Source: Azolla caroliniana
Lineage: Eukaryota > Polypodiophyta
Length of the DNA stretch: 64,000 nt
NCBI GenBank assembly: GCA_043228905.1
Contig: JBHGNT010000015.1
Coordinates: forward strand, 9,238,001 to 9,302,000
Reading direction: 5' to 3'
The number at the start of each line of letters is the position of its first letter. Positions within the stretch are counted from its first letter, which is position 1. Position numbers and translations under genes: made by a program. Shown here piece by piece: positions 21,905 through 33,355 of this stretch. The notes below the pieces were generated by a model. That model did no database searches and was not told the origin of the DNA. It saw only the letters and a program-made list of their open reading frames with translations.

Positions 21905-24900
21905 GTACTACCATCGTACATCCACTCCAATTTCTGTAGCCATCGGTGTAGTACACCATCGTTTTCTGAATTTCAGCCTCATTAAATTTGAAGCATCATC
22001 TATTCCATCAATCCACTCATATTGGGCCCTCAATGTAGTTATTAGCATGTGCCATATTAGCTTAATAGATTCTGTTGGAGGCCGTTTGTTTGCTGAAAAT
22101 ACCCTGGTACATCTTGCGGTCCAAATGTTCCATATGATAATGGGTGCTAGCAACATCCATAGATCTACAATTTTCTGCTTCTGGGCATTACTTCTAGGTG
22201 CACTGTTACCAACGATCACTCGAATAGTTCCATTCTCCTCTCTGTACATAGTTGTACATGTGTTATCAAATTTCTCTACGTCGTCATCAAGACAATTCCA
22301 ACAAGCATGTCCCCAATTGAGGGTAAATGAGCTAGAGGCATGGCAAAGCAATCGTAATGCCCTTCTCCATACTACCGTAGCCTCATGACATTCCCAATGC
22401 TTTCTAGTTGTCCACATGCACTACATCTTGGGTTTACATTGGGGCCTTTAGCCCACGCCCCTACTGGCAAGGCTCTATGCACAATAAGCCATAAGCACAT
22501 CATTATCTTGCGGTTACCGCTGTCATGCCATATCATTTTCCAGAATTTAGCTAATCCCCTTTCACTAATGCCCTCTTGTATCCAAAATTTACGAGCTGCA
22601 ATATCTTGGTGTTCTTGTTTAAGGATAATTTGCCTCCCGATTTTCGTGTTGTACCTGAAAAATTGCACCAACTTGGCACCGTCACTTGGACCTTGAGTTT
22701 TCCAGAAATACATCGCAGGGTCCCATGATAGCTGATTTGAATGCCCTTCTATCAGCCAACACACTGTCGTTGGTTTGAGCTCACTCGGTTCGGGGTCAAC
22801 TATCATAACCTTTCCATTTTTTGCAAGCAACCTAATCGGCCTTTCAGTTTGATAGGCGGGTTGCTCACATATTATCCTTCTATGCTCTATTTTGTAGTAG
22901 CATGCCTCATTAGAGCCGGCTTTCGTTCCCTTAATACCGATTATATAATTTTCAGCATCGATAAGTCCTGTCCATTCCATTTCAGAGGGGTTTATGGCTG
23001 CATCTTCCAAGATTTGCTCGCTGCGTGCAAAGGCATCTGTAATCTCTTCCAATTTGCCAATGTATTCCCTTGGGCATTGATTAAATTGGCCCATTTGAAA
23101 CCTGTTTTTTGTCCTATCATCAGCCCATCCACATCTCTAATTAATGGGTTCCAAACAATAGGCATGTACATTCGAGCATATGCATCATTTCTCCACCTAC
23201 AAACGATTCCCTTTCTTATTCCATTCCATGCCTTCATAATTCCAACAACACATATACTCTGTGTACATCCTCGGTATTTGGGTCGCATTTTAGGCACAAA
23301 CCCCCAAAAAGGGCTACTTGGCCAACTTCCACCATGTCTTGGCAACCACATCTTCCATCTGTGTCGCTAGAGAATTTTCCAAGGTGCCTCAGGTGGTTGC
23401 AAGCTCTTGACCACCAATTTGCCTAGCAAAGCCTTCGTTTGCACCATAGGATCTATTAGTCCCACCCCACCTTCACTTTTATCTTTTATGAGCGTAGTCC
23501 ATGCAACCTTTGCACAAGCATGTTTTTCCTCGGTGCCCCCCCATAAGAAATTTCTGATCAACCTTTTTATCAATTTCATTGACTTGGCTGCGATTATCCA
23601 ACATGCCGCAGTATGCCATATTGTGGTCATTAGCACCTGATTTGCAATCACAATCTTGGCTGCAAAGGATAATTTTCTTGCATTCCACCATATTAACTTC
23701 GCTTTTATTTTGTCCACAAGTAGAGTGTAGTGTTATGAGCGATCAATGTCCATCCCGATTTTGAAACCCAAGTATCTAGTAGCTTCTCCTCTCCTCAACC
23801 ATCTGAAATTAGGGTCTGGAGCCCAATTTACCACAGGCTTATTGCTAATCCAAATGCCCACTGATTTATTCTAGTTTATATTCGCACCCGACCCCCTACA
23901 AAACTCATTTATGGCACTTTGTAGTCTGTCCAAGTTGTTTGCATCCCCCTTAACATAAATTGTTGTATCATCAGCATATTCTGTATCAAGCATCATTCCT
24001 GCATCCTCGGGTAGGGGAAGGCCTTGTATTTGCCAATATCTATCACTAATCTGATAATGCAATGCTTCCTCTGCAATAATGAATAGGTACGGGGCCAATG
24101 GGCATCCTTGGCGTACCGATCGTGTCAACCTAAAGCTCTTCCCCAAGCTTCCAGCCATTAAAACCTGGCTGGAAGCATCCCTATAAAAGGCAGCCAATCC
24201 AAGGATCCATTGCTGCTCGAAGCCTAGGGCAACCATCACTGCTTCTAGGAATTCCCATGAGATCTTGTCATATGCTTTTTCGAAATCGAGTAACATTACT
24301 GCTAGGTCCACTTCTTGCTCCTCTGCCCATGCTGAATACTCCCAAAAAGTTATCACATTGTCAACAATGCTCCGGTTTTCGAGGAAGCCAGTTTGCGTTG
24401 TATGTATTATGTCCCCTAGGACCGTTTTCAATCGACTACTTACAACTTTAGCCATGATCTTATAGGCATTAGTGAGAATCATCAAAGGTCGCCAATTATC
24501 AAGCATAGTTAGATCTTTCCCATCCTTGGGAATTAAATAAATCATTCCTTGACACATTGTCGGAGGCATTAAACCTTCAGCCATAATGTATTGCATCCCT
24601 TCCAACATGTCATCCTTAATTAGATCCCAATATTTGATGTAAAAATATATAGGGAGTCCATCTATGCCTGCACAACTTTGTTTGTTCATATCTGAAATTG
24701 CATCCCACAATTCTTGTATACAAATAGGGGTATTTAGACGGTCCATCATCTGAGCCGAAACTCTCTTCGATATCCTGTTTATTATATTTCTAAAGGCATC
24801 CTGCTCAATATGTTCCTCATTGCATACATTCAGTAGTTGCATATAATAGCTCGTGGCCATTTCAAGCATTTCCTCCACGCACGTGGTCATTGTGCCATCT

Positions 24901-26126
24901 GTCTTTTTCAAACATGAAGGTTGTGTCCCAGAGCCTTTGCATTTTACAGCTTCAAAAAAACCTTTCGTAACACGGTCTCCTACCCTCATCCAATTTACTG
25001 CTTTACTATGATAGGCATTAGTAGTCCTTAGTTTCTGATACATATCCAGTTTGCATTTTGCCTCCTCTAGTTGGGCCTCAATCCATACATTATTCAGGTA
25101 TTGTTCTCTTAGTCGCTGCATAGAAACGAGTGTCCATTGCATTCTTTGTAGTTTCTCCTTCATCTCCTTTCTAATTTCAATTGCTTTCTTCCGAAAGAAA
25201 CATGCACATACCTCAATTTTCCCAGCCAGCTTATGAGCGGGATCATGATACATCCATTTGACATTAGACCATAGTCTTCTTATATCATTAGTCCATTTAT
25301 TGTCCATGACCAACTCCTTGCTCACCTTCACATTATGTGGATTGCATCGACTGTTTTCTTTTATATGTAATAGGACAGGTGCATGGTCTGAGAACATCGT
25401 TCCAGGACAAATTATGCATTTGCCTCTCATATCTATGAGCCGAGGGTCCAAATACCATCTGTCCAACCTGGACATTGTCCTCCCATGAACGCTTCCTCCT
25501 ACTCTAGAGTATAGAAGAGATTTTTCTTTTTGCATCTGAAAGTTAGATGCATTCCAACAATCTATCACATTATATGCTAAACAAAACTTATCCCATGCAT
25601 CTTTTTCTGCCCCTTGCACCGTGCCATTTGCATTTCCGTTTCTATCTTCTTGTTGCTCCACCATATTAAAATCTCCTCCAATGATCCACAGATCTGCATC
25701 TGGTTTCTTGTCCAGTAGTTGCAACCAGAATTCCTTTCTTTCAGTAGTAGAATTTGGGGCATATATGTTTAGTATGCCCAAGTGCCCATATCTATGTTTT
25801 ATCCTTATATAGACAACCCGACCCTCTACTAAACATCCTCTGCCTGTGAATGGTGCATTATACTTAACTTTCATTGCTATGAGTACTCCCCCATGAATCT
25901 GTCTGTCCCCTGTAGCTGCCGACCATGTATTGGTCCAACTCCCAGGGCAGATGTTTCCAATTTTGTCGATCTTATCCCCATCTAGGTGATGCTCTTGCAC
26001 CATGATAACATCAGGCACTATTGCCTCAGTGCATCGCTGAATTTCAGCAGCTAATACATTCTTCTTCATGTGGAATTGGCTACCACCAATTCCTTGTATA
26101 TTCCATGTTAGCAAGCTAAGATTCAT
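21905..26126 (-). pseudogene. LINE-2 ORF2: endonuclease and reverse transcriptase
   Basis: The N-terminus MNLSLLTWNIQGIGG begins an APE-type endonuclease, with VQEHHLDG, IIGGDFNMVE, SRLDRWYLD and MFSDHAPVLL near residues 40-270. The reverse transcriptase follows with AVMLLDFEKAYDKISWEF, VRQGCPLAPYLF and the catalytic TEYADDTTIYV. A zinc-finger region (LWLIVHRALPVGAW, CSACGQLES) and the WNIWTARCTRVF tail close the protein. In-frame stops are at 23871-23873 (TAG replacing Trp in the INWNKS motif), 23733-23735 (TAA) and 23367-23369 (TAG). Frameshifts lie near 23030 and 22400. The endonuclease and RT cores up to 23874 are open for 751 codons. Its role was to nick DNA and copy the LINE RNA at the target. 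Confidence 0.93.
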
Positions 26127-26127
26127 T

Positions 26128-27957
26128 TTAGCATATACCGTGCCTCTTTAGTGGCCCAACCAATGCATTTTCAGCTTCCACTAGGTTCGCAAAGATCATA
26201 TCTTGGAGATTATCCTCTTCTAGTGTCACCATTTCAAGGTGGTATACCATGAATTCCGTGATCATTCGAGGCAGCTTCCTAAATTTCACATTTATATAGC
26301 ATATGCCTTGCTCATTCGCCTTGCCCGAGCTCCATAGCATGGCATCTTTCCATTGTTTTTTCATTTTCACACTTATTGCGGTACCATATGTTGAATCTAC
26401 ATGAGCACCCATTTGTTGTTCCAACCATCTGAGTGCTTCTTCTCTGTTGTGGGGCTCCTTATTTCCCACGAACAACATATAGGACAGTCCAACGATTTGA
26501 TCTTCGTCCTCACAATGACTATAGATATTGATTCTATACATGCTGTCCTTCATCTCAACCCCACACATTTCCTTGAACCACTTTTTGCCTGTCAGTTTCA
26601 ATTTGATTTGTTGCCCAGTAGTCGATAGGGGGGTCACTTTGTATTGAGGATTCCATTTCACTCTTGACCATTTACGCATACCTTTATGTTTCTCCATCCC
26701 ATTCTCTTCCTCTTTTCTAGCACGCATGTGCCTTTTCATTTTTGCTATCCCCTTAATATGTTGGGTTGTCACTAGCGACTTATCTTGCTCTTTCAAGGGG
26801 CTTACATCCTTTTGATTTCTTATTTCTCCTGCCTCATCCATACATTCTTGATGCATCTGATTAGTTTCAAACACTAACACATTGTCTTCTTGCCGCAATG
26901 TCTGCATATCATTAATAACATTCACAAAGTTGCTCTCACAATGTGCCTGTGATCTTGCTTCCTTGTCATTAGCTATATTTTCATTGTCCTCTACGGTTAA
27001 GAGTTCATATTTGTTGCTAAGTGGAGGCCATTCTTGTCCGAGCATACTTTTTTGTTTTCCTTTATTATTCATATACTTCCATCCATCTTCATTCATCCGC
27101 ATTGCATGGTTTGTTCTCATATTTTTCTGTTGTGTCAAACTTGTTGGGCTTTTCCATCCATGCTTCCCATTTCTACGATGCATGATCTCCTTACCTCTAG
27201 GGAATTCTCGGGCCATATGCCCCATCTGTCTACATACAAAGCATTGCCTTGGAAGTCCGACATATTCCACTGGCTGTACATGGTCAGGCATTAGTTTGCT
27301 GCTTAGCACCATTGTTTGTGGTAAGGCCTTTACATCAGAGACAATTAATTTCATCCTCTACGTTTCACTTACTCTCTATGCAAATGTTTTTTCCAAACAT
27401 TGCCCTCCCATACTCTTCCCAATGGCTGGGAGAAAAGACTCCCATTGCTTAGGTAAACCAGGGAAAAAGGCTGTTATTACTGCTGGATTTCCTATACAAG
27501 CATTTGCTTTACACATGTCAAAATCTACATCCCATTTGAATACATATGCTCTTGCATTGTGCCATGTCAACGGACTGCTCTCGATAATTTTGCATATATT
27601 CGTATCAGGCATCACAGTAACATGGTAGAACCCCTTTCCCATAAATGTGATGTCCTTCATTCTTCCAAGGTTTTCTTGCAGGCAACTTTGCAACCAATCA
27701 CGCAACAACGGGCGATTTGGTCGACTACCCACCACTTTCACCACAAATGATTCCTGTCTAAGTCTTGCGATTTCAATCTCCATGATGCATTCTTCTTCCG
27801 GGGAGAGAATGAAGGCTCCCATAGCTTGCATTGAGTTATCACCTAGCCTATTCATCCCCTCTGTCCCCTGTTCTAGATCATCATCATAATCATTAGAGGT
27901 TCGATCCTCACATACGTGCGTCCCCTTGGTGGCAAGAGGATTTCGAGTTGCAGTTCA
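26128..27957 (-). pseudogene. LINE-2 ORF1: nucleic-acid-binding protein
   Basis: It begins as an L1 ORF1 of plant type: MEIEIARLRQESFVVKVVGS and WLQSCLQENLGRM resemble DUF4283. A zinc knuckle CFVCRQMGHMAREF follows, whose last Cys is Phe. The C-terminal half (26128-27354) is a 408-codon open frame with many charged residues. Two TAG codons (27376-27378 and 27358-27360) interrupt the frame, both plausibly former CAG. Upstream of 27855 the frame stays open to a TGA at 27955-27957, with more open frame before it, so the true start is further 5' and is lost or not recognisable. The stop (TAA, 26128-26130) is separated by one base from the ORF2 ATG (26124-26126). Confidence 0.88.
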
Positions 27958-28180
27958 TGGAGCCTCCACAGGTTCTTCAAGACGCTGGTTGATGCCCCCT
28001 CTACTGTCATCACTGCTGTCATCACCGCCATCACTGCGAGCTGCTGTTCGTGCAGCCTCCCGACGAGCTCCTAGTGTTGGTTGTATTTGTCCAACAATCT
28101 ACACCTTTCTTTCCAACCAAATTACCCAAGTTGCAAGACATTTACATGAAACACTATAATGTATGAAGAATCTAAAATAG

Positions 28181-28260
28181 ATTTCATCACTAAATAATAT
28201 GGGAGGTTAACAAAGATCATATATACCAACTCTTTCCTCTCAATGATTTTATATTATTAT
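28181..28260 (-). pseudogene. Relic Copia integrase, right part (K)
   Basis: The minus strand next to the LINE-2 target site gives, with one frame change, ERKELVYM and then DLC, stop, PPILFSDEIYF. This mirrors the PLELVHxDVCGP...GGxKYF landmarks that lead into the DDYSR segment found on the other side of LINE-2. The match is weak on its own, but its position and orientation agree. Confidence 0.5.
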
Positions 28261-29400
28261 CTTATTGAATTTGATTTCTAAAATTAAGTAAATATTGTTT
28301 CTAGTTGATTGGAACCTTATTGGTCACACAAACAATTTGGATGAGGATATTTTCCAATGGGATGCCACAAACATCACCTTAATGTTTTGATTATACATAA
28401 TAGGACTTTGGATCCAAGTAGGAATTCGTTAGACTATTAGTAATAATAGACCAACATTACTATTTATGGCATACATTTATTATGCCCTTATTTTATATCA
28501 CATTTGGGTAAACATCATAAAAGCAAAACAACTAAATTACATATCATATTTTGCACAATTAATAAGGTACGTCCATAGCTAACTATCCCCATTCCCATGT
28601 TTTCACCCATGTGTCTAATACTTAACTTGACATAGATAATGGATATAGATGATACATAGATTATGCATGCTCAATAGATCCCCACTCATTATCCTTGTAC
28701 TTGCCACCTTTGCTTACTCACTCACTCATGTAATGGTTATGCTACCCCAAATTTGGTGTATACTTGCTCCTTGCTCGTGCATGTGGTGATTTCTTAATCA
28801 CACAGGTAACTGTTGTTATTTTCCCACTTTTTGTCTCCTTGTTCTTTCTAGACATCTAGTTAGGATTTATTAATATAAAATTATGACGAGAATGACCCTC
28901 ATAAATCCTAAAGAAAAGCACATGGCTACTAGTAAACAACAAGTTGTAAGAAAAAATTGGTAGAATAAAAAGGAAATACCAAGAAATGTTAATGGCTAGA
29001 TACATCAAATAAAGATACTAAAGTATTGGTTGTGATGTAGATGCGAACAACATTAGTGAAAACGGAAGGCAACTAAAATTATAGAGAGAAGAATTGTGGA
29101 GTATTTCAATAGTGTGACAAAGCACATTGGTTATGAAGAGAAAAAGGTAATACTTAATTGAATATTAAGTGATTCATATATAAAAGATCTATTTGATATT
29201 GATGATCTAAATGGAAATGTAACAAATATAATAGTTAGTAATCTAAGAAAACTCTAATGGGATGAACAGTCTAAAGTTTATCTTATCCTCACAAGATCAA
29301 CCTCATGATGATACTAGATAATGATATTGATAAACTTAATATCAATATGCTACTAAGAAAATATTAACTTTAATGAATATAAAAAGCATCTATAATACAA
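28261..29400. other. AT-rich DNA, nothing recognised
   Basis: No open frame with a motif and no repeat structure identified. It may be further decayed Copia K sequence. Confidence 0.4.
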
Positions 29401-29439
29401 TGTATCACTTAAGTTCGAGAGTTGAAGTGGTCTACTAAA

Positions 29440-29640
29440 GCTAACCACAAGATGTACACAAATGATGCCCATTATCATGGAGATCAAGGATATAATCACC
29501 AACTTTTGGATAATGCAAGTAGAGCATCATTGAATAAGAAGAATTATTGCTACAAACATTGTCGTGAAGATTTTCGACAACTATGAGAAAATCCACCGGA
29601 GGCAGGAAAAATGGGTATGTGCACATATAAAGGGGATTTA
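29440..29640 (+). pseudogene. Possible gag zinc-knuckle relic
   Basis: The plus strand reads NKKNYCYKHCREDFRQL, stop, ENPPEAGKM. With a small indel this resembles a CCHC knuckle (CxxCxxxGHxxxxC) whose last Cys codon became TGA. It is a single short match in AT-rich DNA, possibly a Copia gag on the plus strand. Confidence 0.3.
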
Positions 29641-29748
29641 TATACAAAACATTAAGAAAGATGAGGAAACAAAAAATAAATAAAAGGCTAAATAAAAAGT
29701 GCAAATAGGACAAGGAAATGTATATTATATTACGTACTTTAAGTCGCA

Positions 29749-30225
29749 TGTAGGGAGGGGAGAGTAACGAGTAGGTGAGGAGATCAGGCCAAATATCTCT
29801 CTGACAAGAGAGGAGGTTTTCATAACAGTTGGAATGTAATGTCGACCCCTCTCCTTGAGAAGCTATAAAAGGAAGGAATGACGTTTATTTTTGGTGCTAG
29901 TTGTTTTGGGGTTTTCCTAGTTGATAGGTTCTCTATCCTTCAGGTATTTTTGAGCTTGAACGCTCAAAGGGGTTTTGGAGTTTCTGTTCTGACCATGGCA
30001 CGAAGCCTCCACTCGCTGACGCGAGCTTGAGAGCTCCCCGACTGGAGATTCGCTAGTGGATATTCATTGTATCTTGGTTGTGGTTGTCCGGCTCGATGCC
30101 ACAATTGTAATCTGTTACTTGCCTCCTACTAATCTTAGTGGTTTGCTTCGGGATTGATCCTATGCCTGTGAGGTTGTCTCTGTGTGGTGTTTGATTTCTC
30201 TTCAAGTTGGTATAGTGTCATTTAT
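29749..30225 (+). repeat. LTR-like segment with TATA box
   Basis: It starts TGTAGGGAGGGG, carries GCTATAAAAGG (29861-29871), and near 30205 reads TTGGTATAGTGTCA, close to an initiator tRNA-Met primer site (TGGTATCAGAGC). No second copy is present, so this is a suggestion only. The stretch 30226-30570 that follows shows nothing recognisable. Confidence 0.3.
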
Positions 30226-30584
30226 CTTTGTTCATTCGTTCTTGTTGGCATAAAAGGCCAACTCCCTCCACTTTGTATCCTAGTGTGAACTCATCCACAT
30301 AGTTAGGGCTTAGTATATAAGCAATAACCTAACGTTGTTGTGATGTGGCGTGCTCGAGAGTGGGAAAAACCGGCGAAAGGGGGGGCTAAAAAATGTGCAT
30401 GTGCAATGTGTGTGCACACAAAAACGATTAGTTGTGCATATGCAAAATAAAAGGGAAAAGAAAGGGTGGAAAGGATGCATAGAAGCCCATGCAAAAAGTA
30501 AGAGAGAAGAGAGATAAAATGTAGAGGAGAGACATGCTAAGAGTTTATAGAGATAGAATTATATATTATATAAGAGAGAGTTAG

Positions 30585-30635
30585 TGGGTTAGTGGATAGT
30601 CACATTGACTAGCTAGAGGTGCATGGTTCAAATCT
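30585..30635 (+). promoter_or_regulatory. tRNA-like A and B boxes (SINE or tRNA relic)
   Basis: TGGGTTAGTGGA (30585-30596) fits the pol III A box at 10 of 12 positions, and GGTTCAAATCT (30625-30635) fits the B box fully. They are 40 bp apart, the usual spacing. No cloverleaf with paired acceptor ends was found, so a tRNA-derived SINE head or tRNA relic is more likely than a tRNA gene. Confidence 0.4.
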
Positions 30636-30687
30636 AGTTTTACAGTGCAGCGTGATTTAAGGAATTTTATTCCTTTTTCATTGAAGA

Positions 30688-30773
30688 CAAAATTGGCGAC
30701 CCCCCCTCCTTTTTTATCTATAAAAGGAGGTCGAGGGGGGCTCATTTGGGAGGAGGAGATTATCGCCAATTTT
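30688..30773. repeat. Nested inverted repeat enclosing a TATA box
   Basis: The outer arms AAAATTGGCGA and TCGCCAATTTT are perfect over 11 bp. The inner arms CCTCCTTTT and AAAAGGAGG flank TATCTATAAAAGG (30716-30727). C-rich and G-rich runs lie between. It could be the promoter of the G LTR folded as a hairpin, or a small foldback element. Confidence 0.6.
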
Positions 30774-31194
30774 CCTTCGGAGCTCTTCATCTTCTTATTA
30801 ACCACTTCTCTTCATCTCATACCCCTTCATCCCCCATAGCCACATGGTCGTCTTCTTCATGTCAGCACTCAAAGTGCTCGTGAGCCCAAGCTTCGTTGGT
30901 TCGACGTTGCTCCGCCCCATTCGTCGTTGCGAGCCCGTGTGCTCGCCGTTCGGGTGGTCATGGTTCGTTGGGATTGGCATTTTTGTGGTGCTCGTGTGTT
31001 CATTTTCTCCGTGTTCGGATTTGCTCTTGTCTCTAAGTGCATTTAGTATTTATGTTTTGATTGAGCTTGTGGTTAACTATAAGTTGCCATTGTAATCAAA
31101 CCCTATTTTATAAAGGGTCCTATTGCGTTGGAATCGAACACGTTTTTATCTCTTTGGTCGATATCATTCATGTTTCTTTCTCTCCGTCTTTTTG

Positions 31195-32045
31195 TGTTTG
31201 TGTCTTCCTTGTACGTTCGGCTGTCTTGTGACGAGGGACCGTTTCGGGCTTGCCCATGCACCTCTCCTCCTCAAAAAGGCGTACGAGCATTTTGTGCGTG
31301 TGTTTGTGTCTTCCTTGTATGTTCGGCCGTCTTGTGATGAGGGATCGTTCGGGCTTGCCCATGCACCTCTCCTCCTCATAAAGGCGTACGAGCATTTTGT
31401 GCATGTGTTTGTGTCTTCATTGTACGTTCGGCCGTCTTGTGACGAGGAACTGTTTGGGCTTGCCCATGCACCTCTCCTCCTCATAAAGGCGTACAAGCAT
31501 TTGTGTGTGTGTTTGTGTCTTCCTTGTACGTTCGGCCATTTTGTGACGAGGGAGCGTTTCGGGCATGCCCATGCACCTCTCCTCCTCATAAAGACGTACG
31601 AGCATTTGTGTGTGTGTTTGTGTCTTCCTTGTACGTTCGGCCGTCTTGTGACGAGGGACCGTTTTGGGCTTGCCCATGCACCTCTCCTCCTCATAAAGGC
31701 GTACGAGCATTTTTTGTGCGTGTGTTTGTGTCTTCCTTGTACGTTTGGTCGTCTCGTGACGAGGGAGCATTCGGGCTTGCCCATGCACTTCTCATCCTCA
31801 TAAAGGCGTACGAGCATTTTGTGTGTGTGTTTGTGTCTTCCTTGTACGTTCGGCCGTCTTGTGACGAGGGAGCGTTTTGGGCGTGCCCATGCACCTCTCC
31901 TCCTCATAAAGGCGTACGAGCATTTGTGCGTGTGTTTTGTGTCTTCCTCATACGTTCGATGTCTTGTGACGAGGGAGCGTTCGGGCATGCCCATGCACCT
32001 CTCCTCCTCATAAGGACGTACGGGCATTTGTGTTTGTGTTATCAT
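31195..32045. repeat. About eight 105-bp tandem repeats in the G LTR
   Basis: Units of 103-108 bp begin near 31211, 31315, 31420, 31527, 31631, 31738, 31845 and 31949, each with TTGTACGTTCGGCCGTCTTG and CCCATGCACCTCTCCTCCTC. Long open frames on both strands here (for example 31164-32045 minus) are repeat artefacts with changing frames. Confidence 0.92.
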
Positions 32046-32321
32046 CCCCTTGTGCGTTCATCTTGCGTGCTCATCTTGCTTGTACCCGTTTGGTCACTTG
32101 GTTCGTGCGGTGATCTCGAAAGGTCGACGAGTTGTGATCAACGAGAGCCACCGACCTCACAAAACAAATGGCAACGAGACCTTGCTTGGGGAGGGGCCGG
32201 GAGGTAGTATTGTCGTAAATCAAAACTCGGGTCTTCTCTATCCCTTGAGTACTCCCTAGTCCAAGACCCCTGTGGTCCCGCCCAAGTAACACACGGGCGC
32301 GAAACTTTGCGACATAAATTG

Positions 32322-32338
32322 GTGAACCCGACGTGAAA
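32322..32338 (+). other. Primer-binding site of G
   Basis: TGGTGAACCCGACGTGA lies 5 bp inside the LTR end and starts with TGG, as expected for pairing with a tRNA CCA end. I cannot name the tRNA with certainty. Confidence 0.55.
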
Positions 32339-32359
32339 GGGAGGCAAGGGAGAACCAAG

Positions 32360-33355
32360 ATGCGAGGAGGAGAACTCGCTGAAGCGATGGAGGCGACGGT
32401 GGACCGCTTGGTAAATGCCCAAGAAGGCATCACCGGCCTAGACCGGGCCATAGAGATGGTGATCAGCACAATGGGTCGGTTCAATGGAAGAGATATCACG
32501 AGCTACTTGGATGCCTATAAGGCCGAAATGCTTATGCCAAACGTCCCTGAAGATAGGTGGCTAACCAGATTCGCTAGAGTGGTAACACCGAGTATCCACG
32601 CAGAGGTACTCAAGATCCAAGCGGACTGTTGCAATTGTGTGGAGTTCGAAGAAAGACTCCTCGAGAAGTACGACCTTGATGACTCACTCAGAATTTCGAA
32701 AAGGGATCTAATGGAGTGGGTTGAGCTTTCCTGCAAGGGGAGAAATACTATGGTACTTTTACAAGAATTTGAGAAGCGCTTCGCGCGACTCTCGGCTCTC
32801 GATAGGATGGTGCTTGACACAAGCAAGATCCTACTATTCATAAAGATTGTTGATGCATGAGACCAAGAGAAGGTGGGGTCCCTCCTCGAAACTGATGATG
32901 GGCTCATGACGGATTGGGCTATGGTAAAAAGGGTTTGTAGCCGCTTCGATAAGAGAAGGGAATGGAACGACGAGTCTCTGTTGAGCGGCCAAACATCCAT
33001 AGGCTCCATTAGTGAGACACACGAACCCAGGGGTGGTAGAATACCTCAAGAAAGAGAGCAAGCAAATGCAAGGTTCGTCTCCGAGAGAAACGTGGTTGAA
33101 GCACCTTCGGGAGGGTCGGCGATAGATGAACTCACAAAGATGGTGTGAGATCTCCAAATAGCGCAAGCTAGGAGAGAGAGTGGCAGCCCTCAAGATTGAC
33201 GTCCCCCGTTCGCGCAAAGATGTATGTGGTGCAACAACCCTGACCACTTACGAAGGGAGTGTGGAGACTTTCAAGAGGCCCTAAGAAAGGATATTGTCTA
33301 TCTTTGGAACAATAGGGTCTATTCGACGGAGACAAGGCGCCCCTTGGGATTGAAT
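32360..33355 (+). pseudogene. Gypsy G, gag first part
   Basis: A frame opens at ATG 32360 with a gag core: MGRFNGRDITSYLDAYKAE, WLTRFARVVTPSIHAEVL, LLEKYDLDDSLRISKRDL. A TGA at 32858-32860 and another stop at 33146-33148 interrupt it, but the same frame goes on to a zinc knuckle, CMWCNNPDHLRREC (near 33220). The frame is cut by insertion of Gypsy B at 33356 and resumes in the same frame at 57645-57650. Gag packages the element's RNA into particles in the cytoplasm. The stops mean this copy is dead. Confidence 0.83.

Larger units (their letters stand above)
21719..28168 (-). mobile_element. LINE-2: full-length L1-type retrotransposon
   Basis: 6450 bp, bounded by a perfect 12-bp target duplication AATCTAAAATAG (21707-21718 and 28169-28180). 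A 14-base T run at 21719-21732 is the poly(A) tail on the minus strand. ORF1 and ORF2 are both present in order, so the copy is full length or nearly so, which is rare because most LINE copies are 5'-truncated. It lies inside the relic Copia integrase K. Several nonsense changes and at least two frameshifts inactivate it. Confidence 0.95.
30640..32316 (+). repeat. 5' LTR region of Gypsy G (outer edge undefined)
   Basis: The inner end is set by GCGACA at 32311-32316 followed by the primer site. A TATA box lies at 30716-30727. The outer edge cannot be set because the 3' LTR of G is outside the window. An open frame at 30844-31095 carries no motif. Most of the 3' half is the tandem array described separately. 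Confidence 0.5.

Noticed and set aside
31164-32045. Minus-strand open frame of 293 codons with repeated RRGAWA and NVQGRHKHT words
   Set aside because: Produced by the 105-bp tandem repeats of the G LTR. Frames shift between units of different length.
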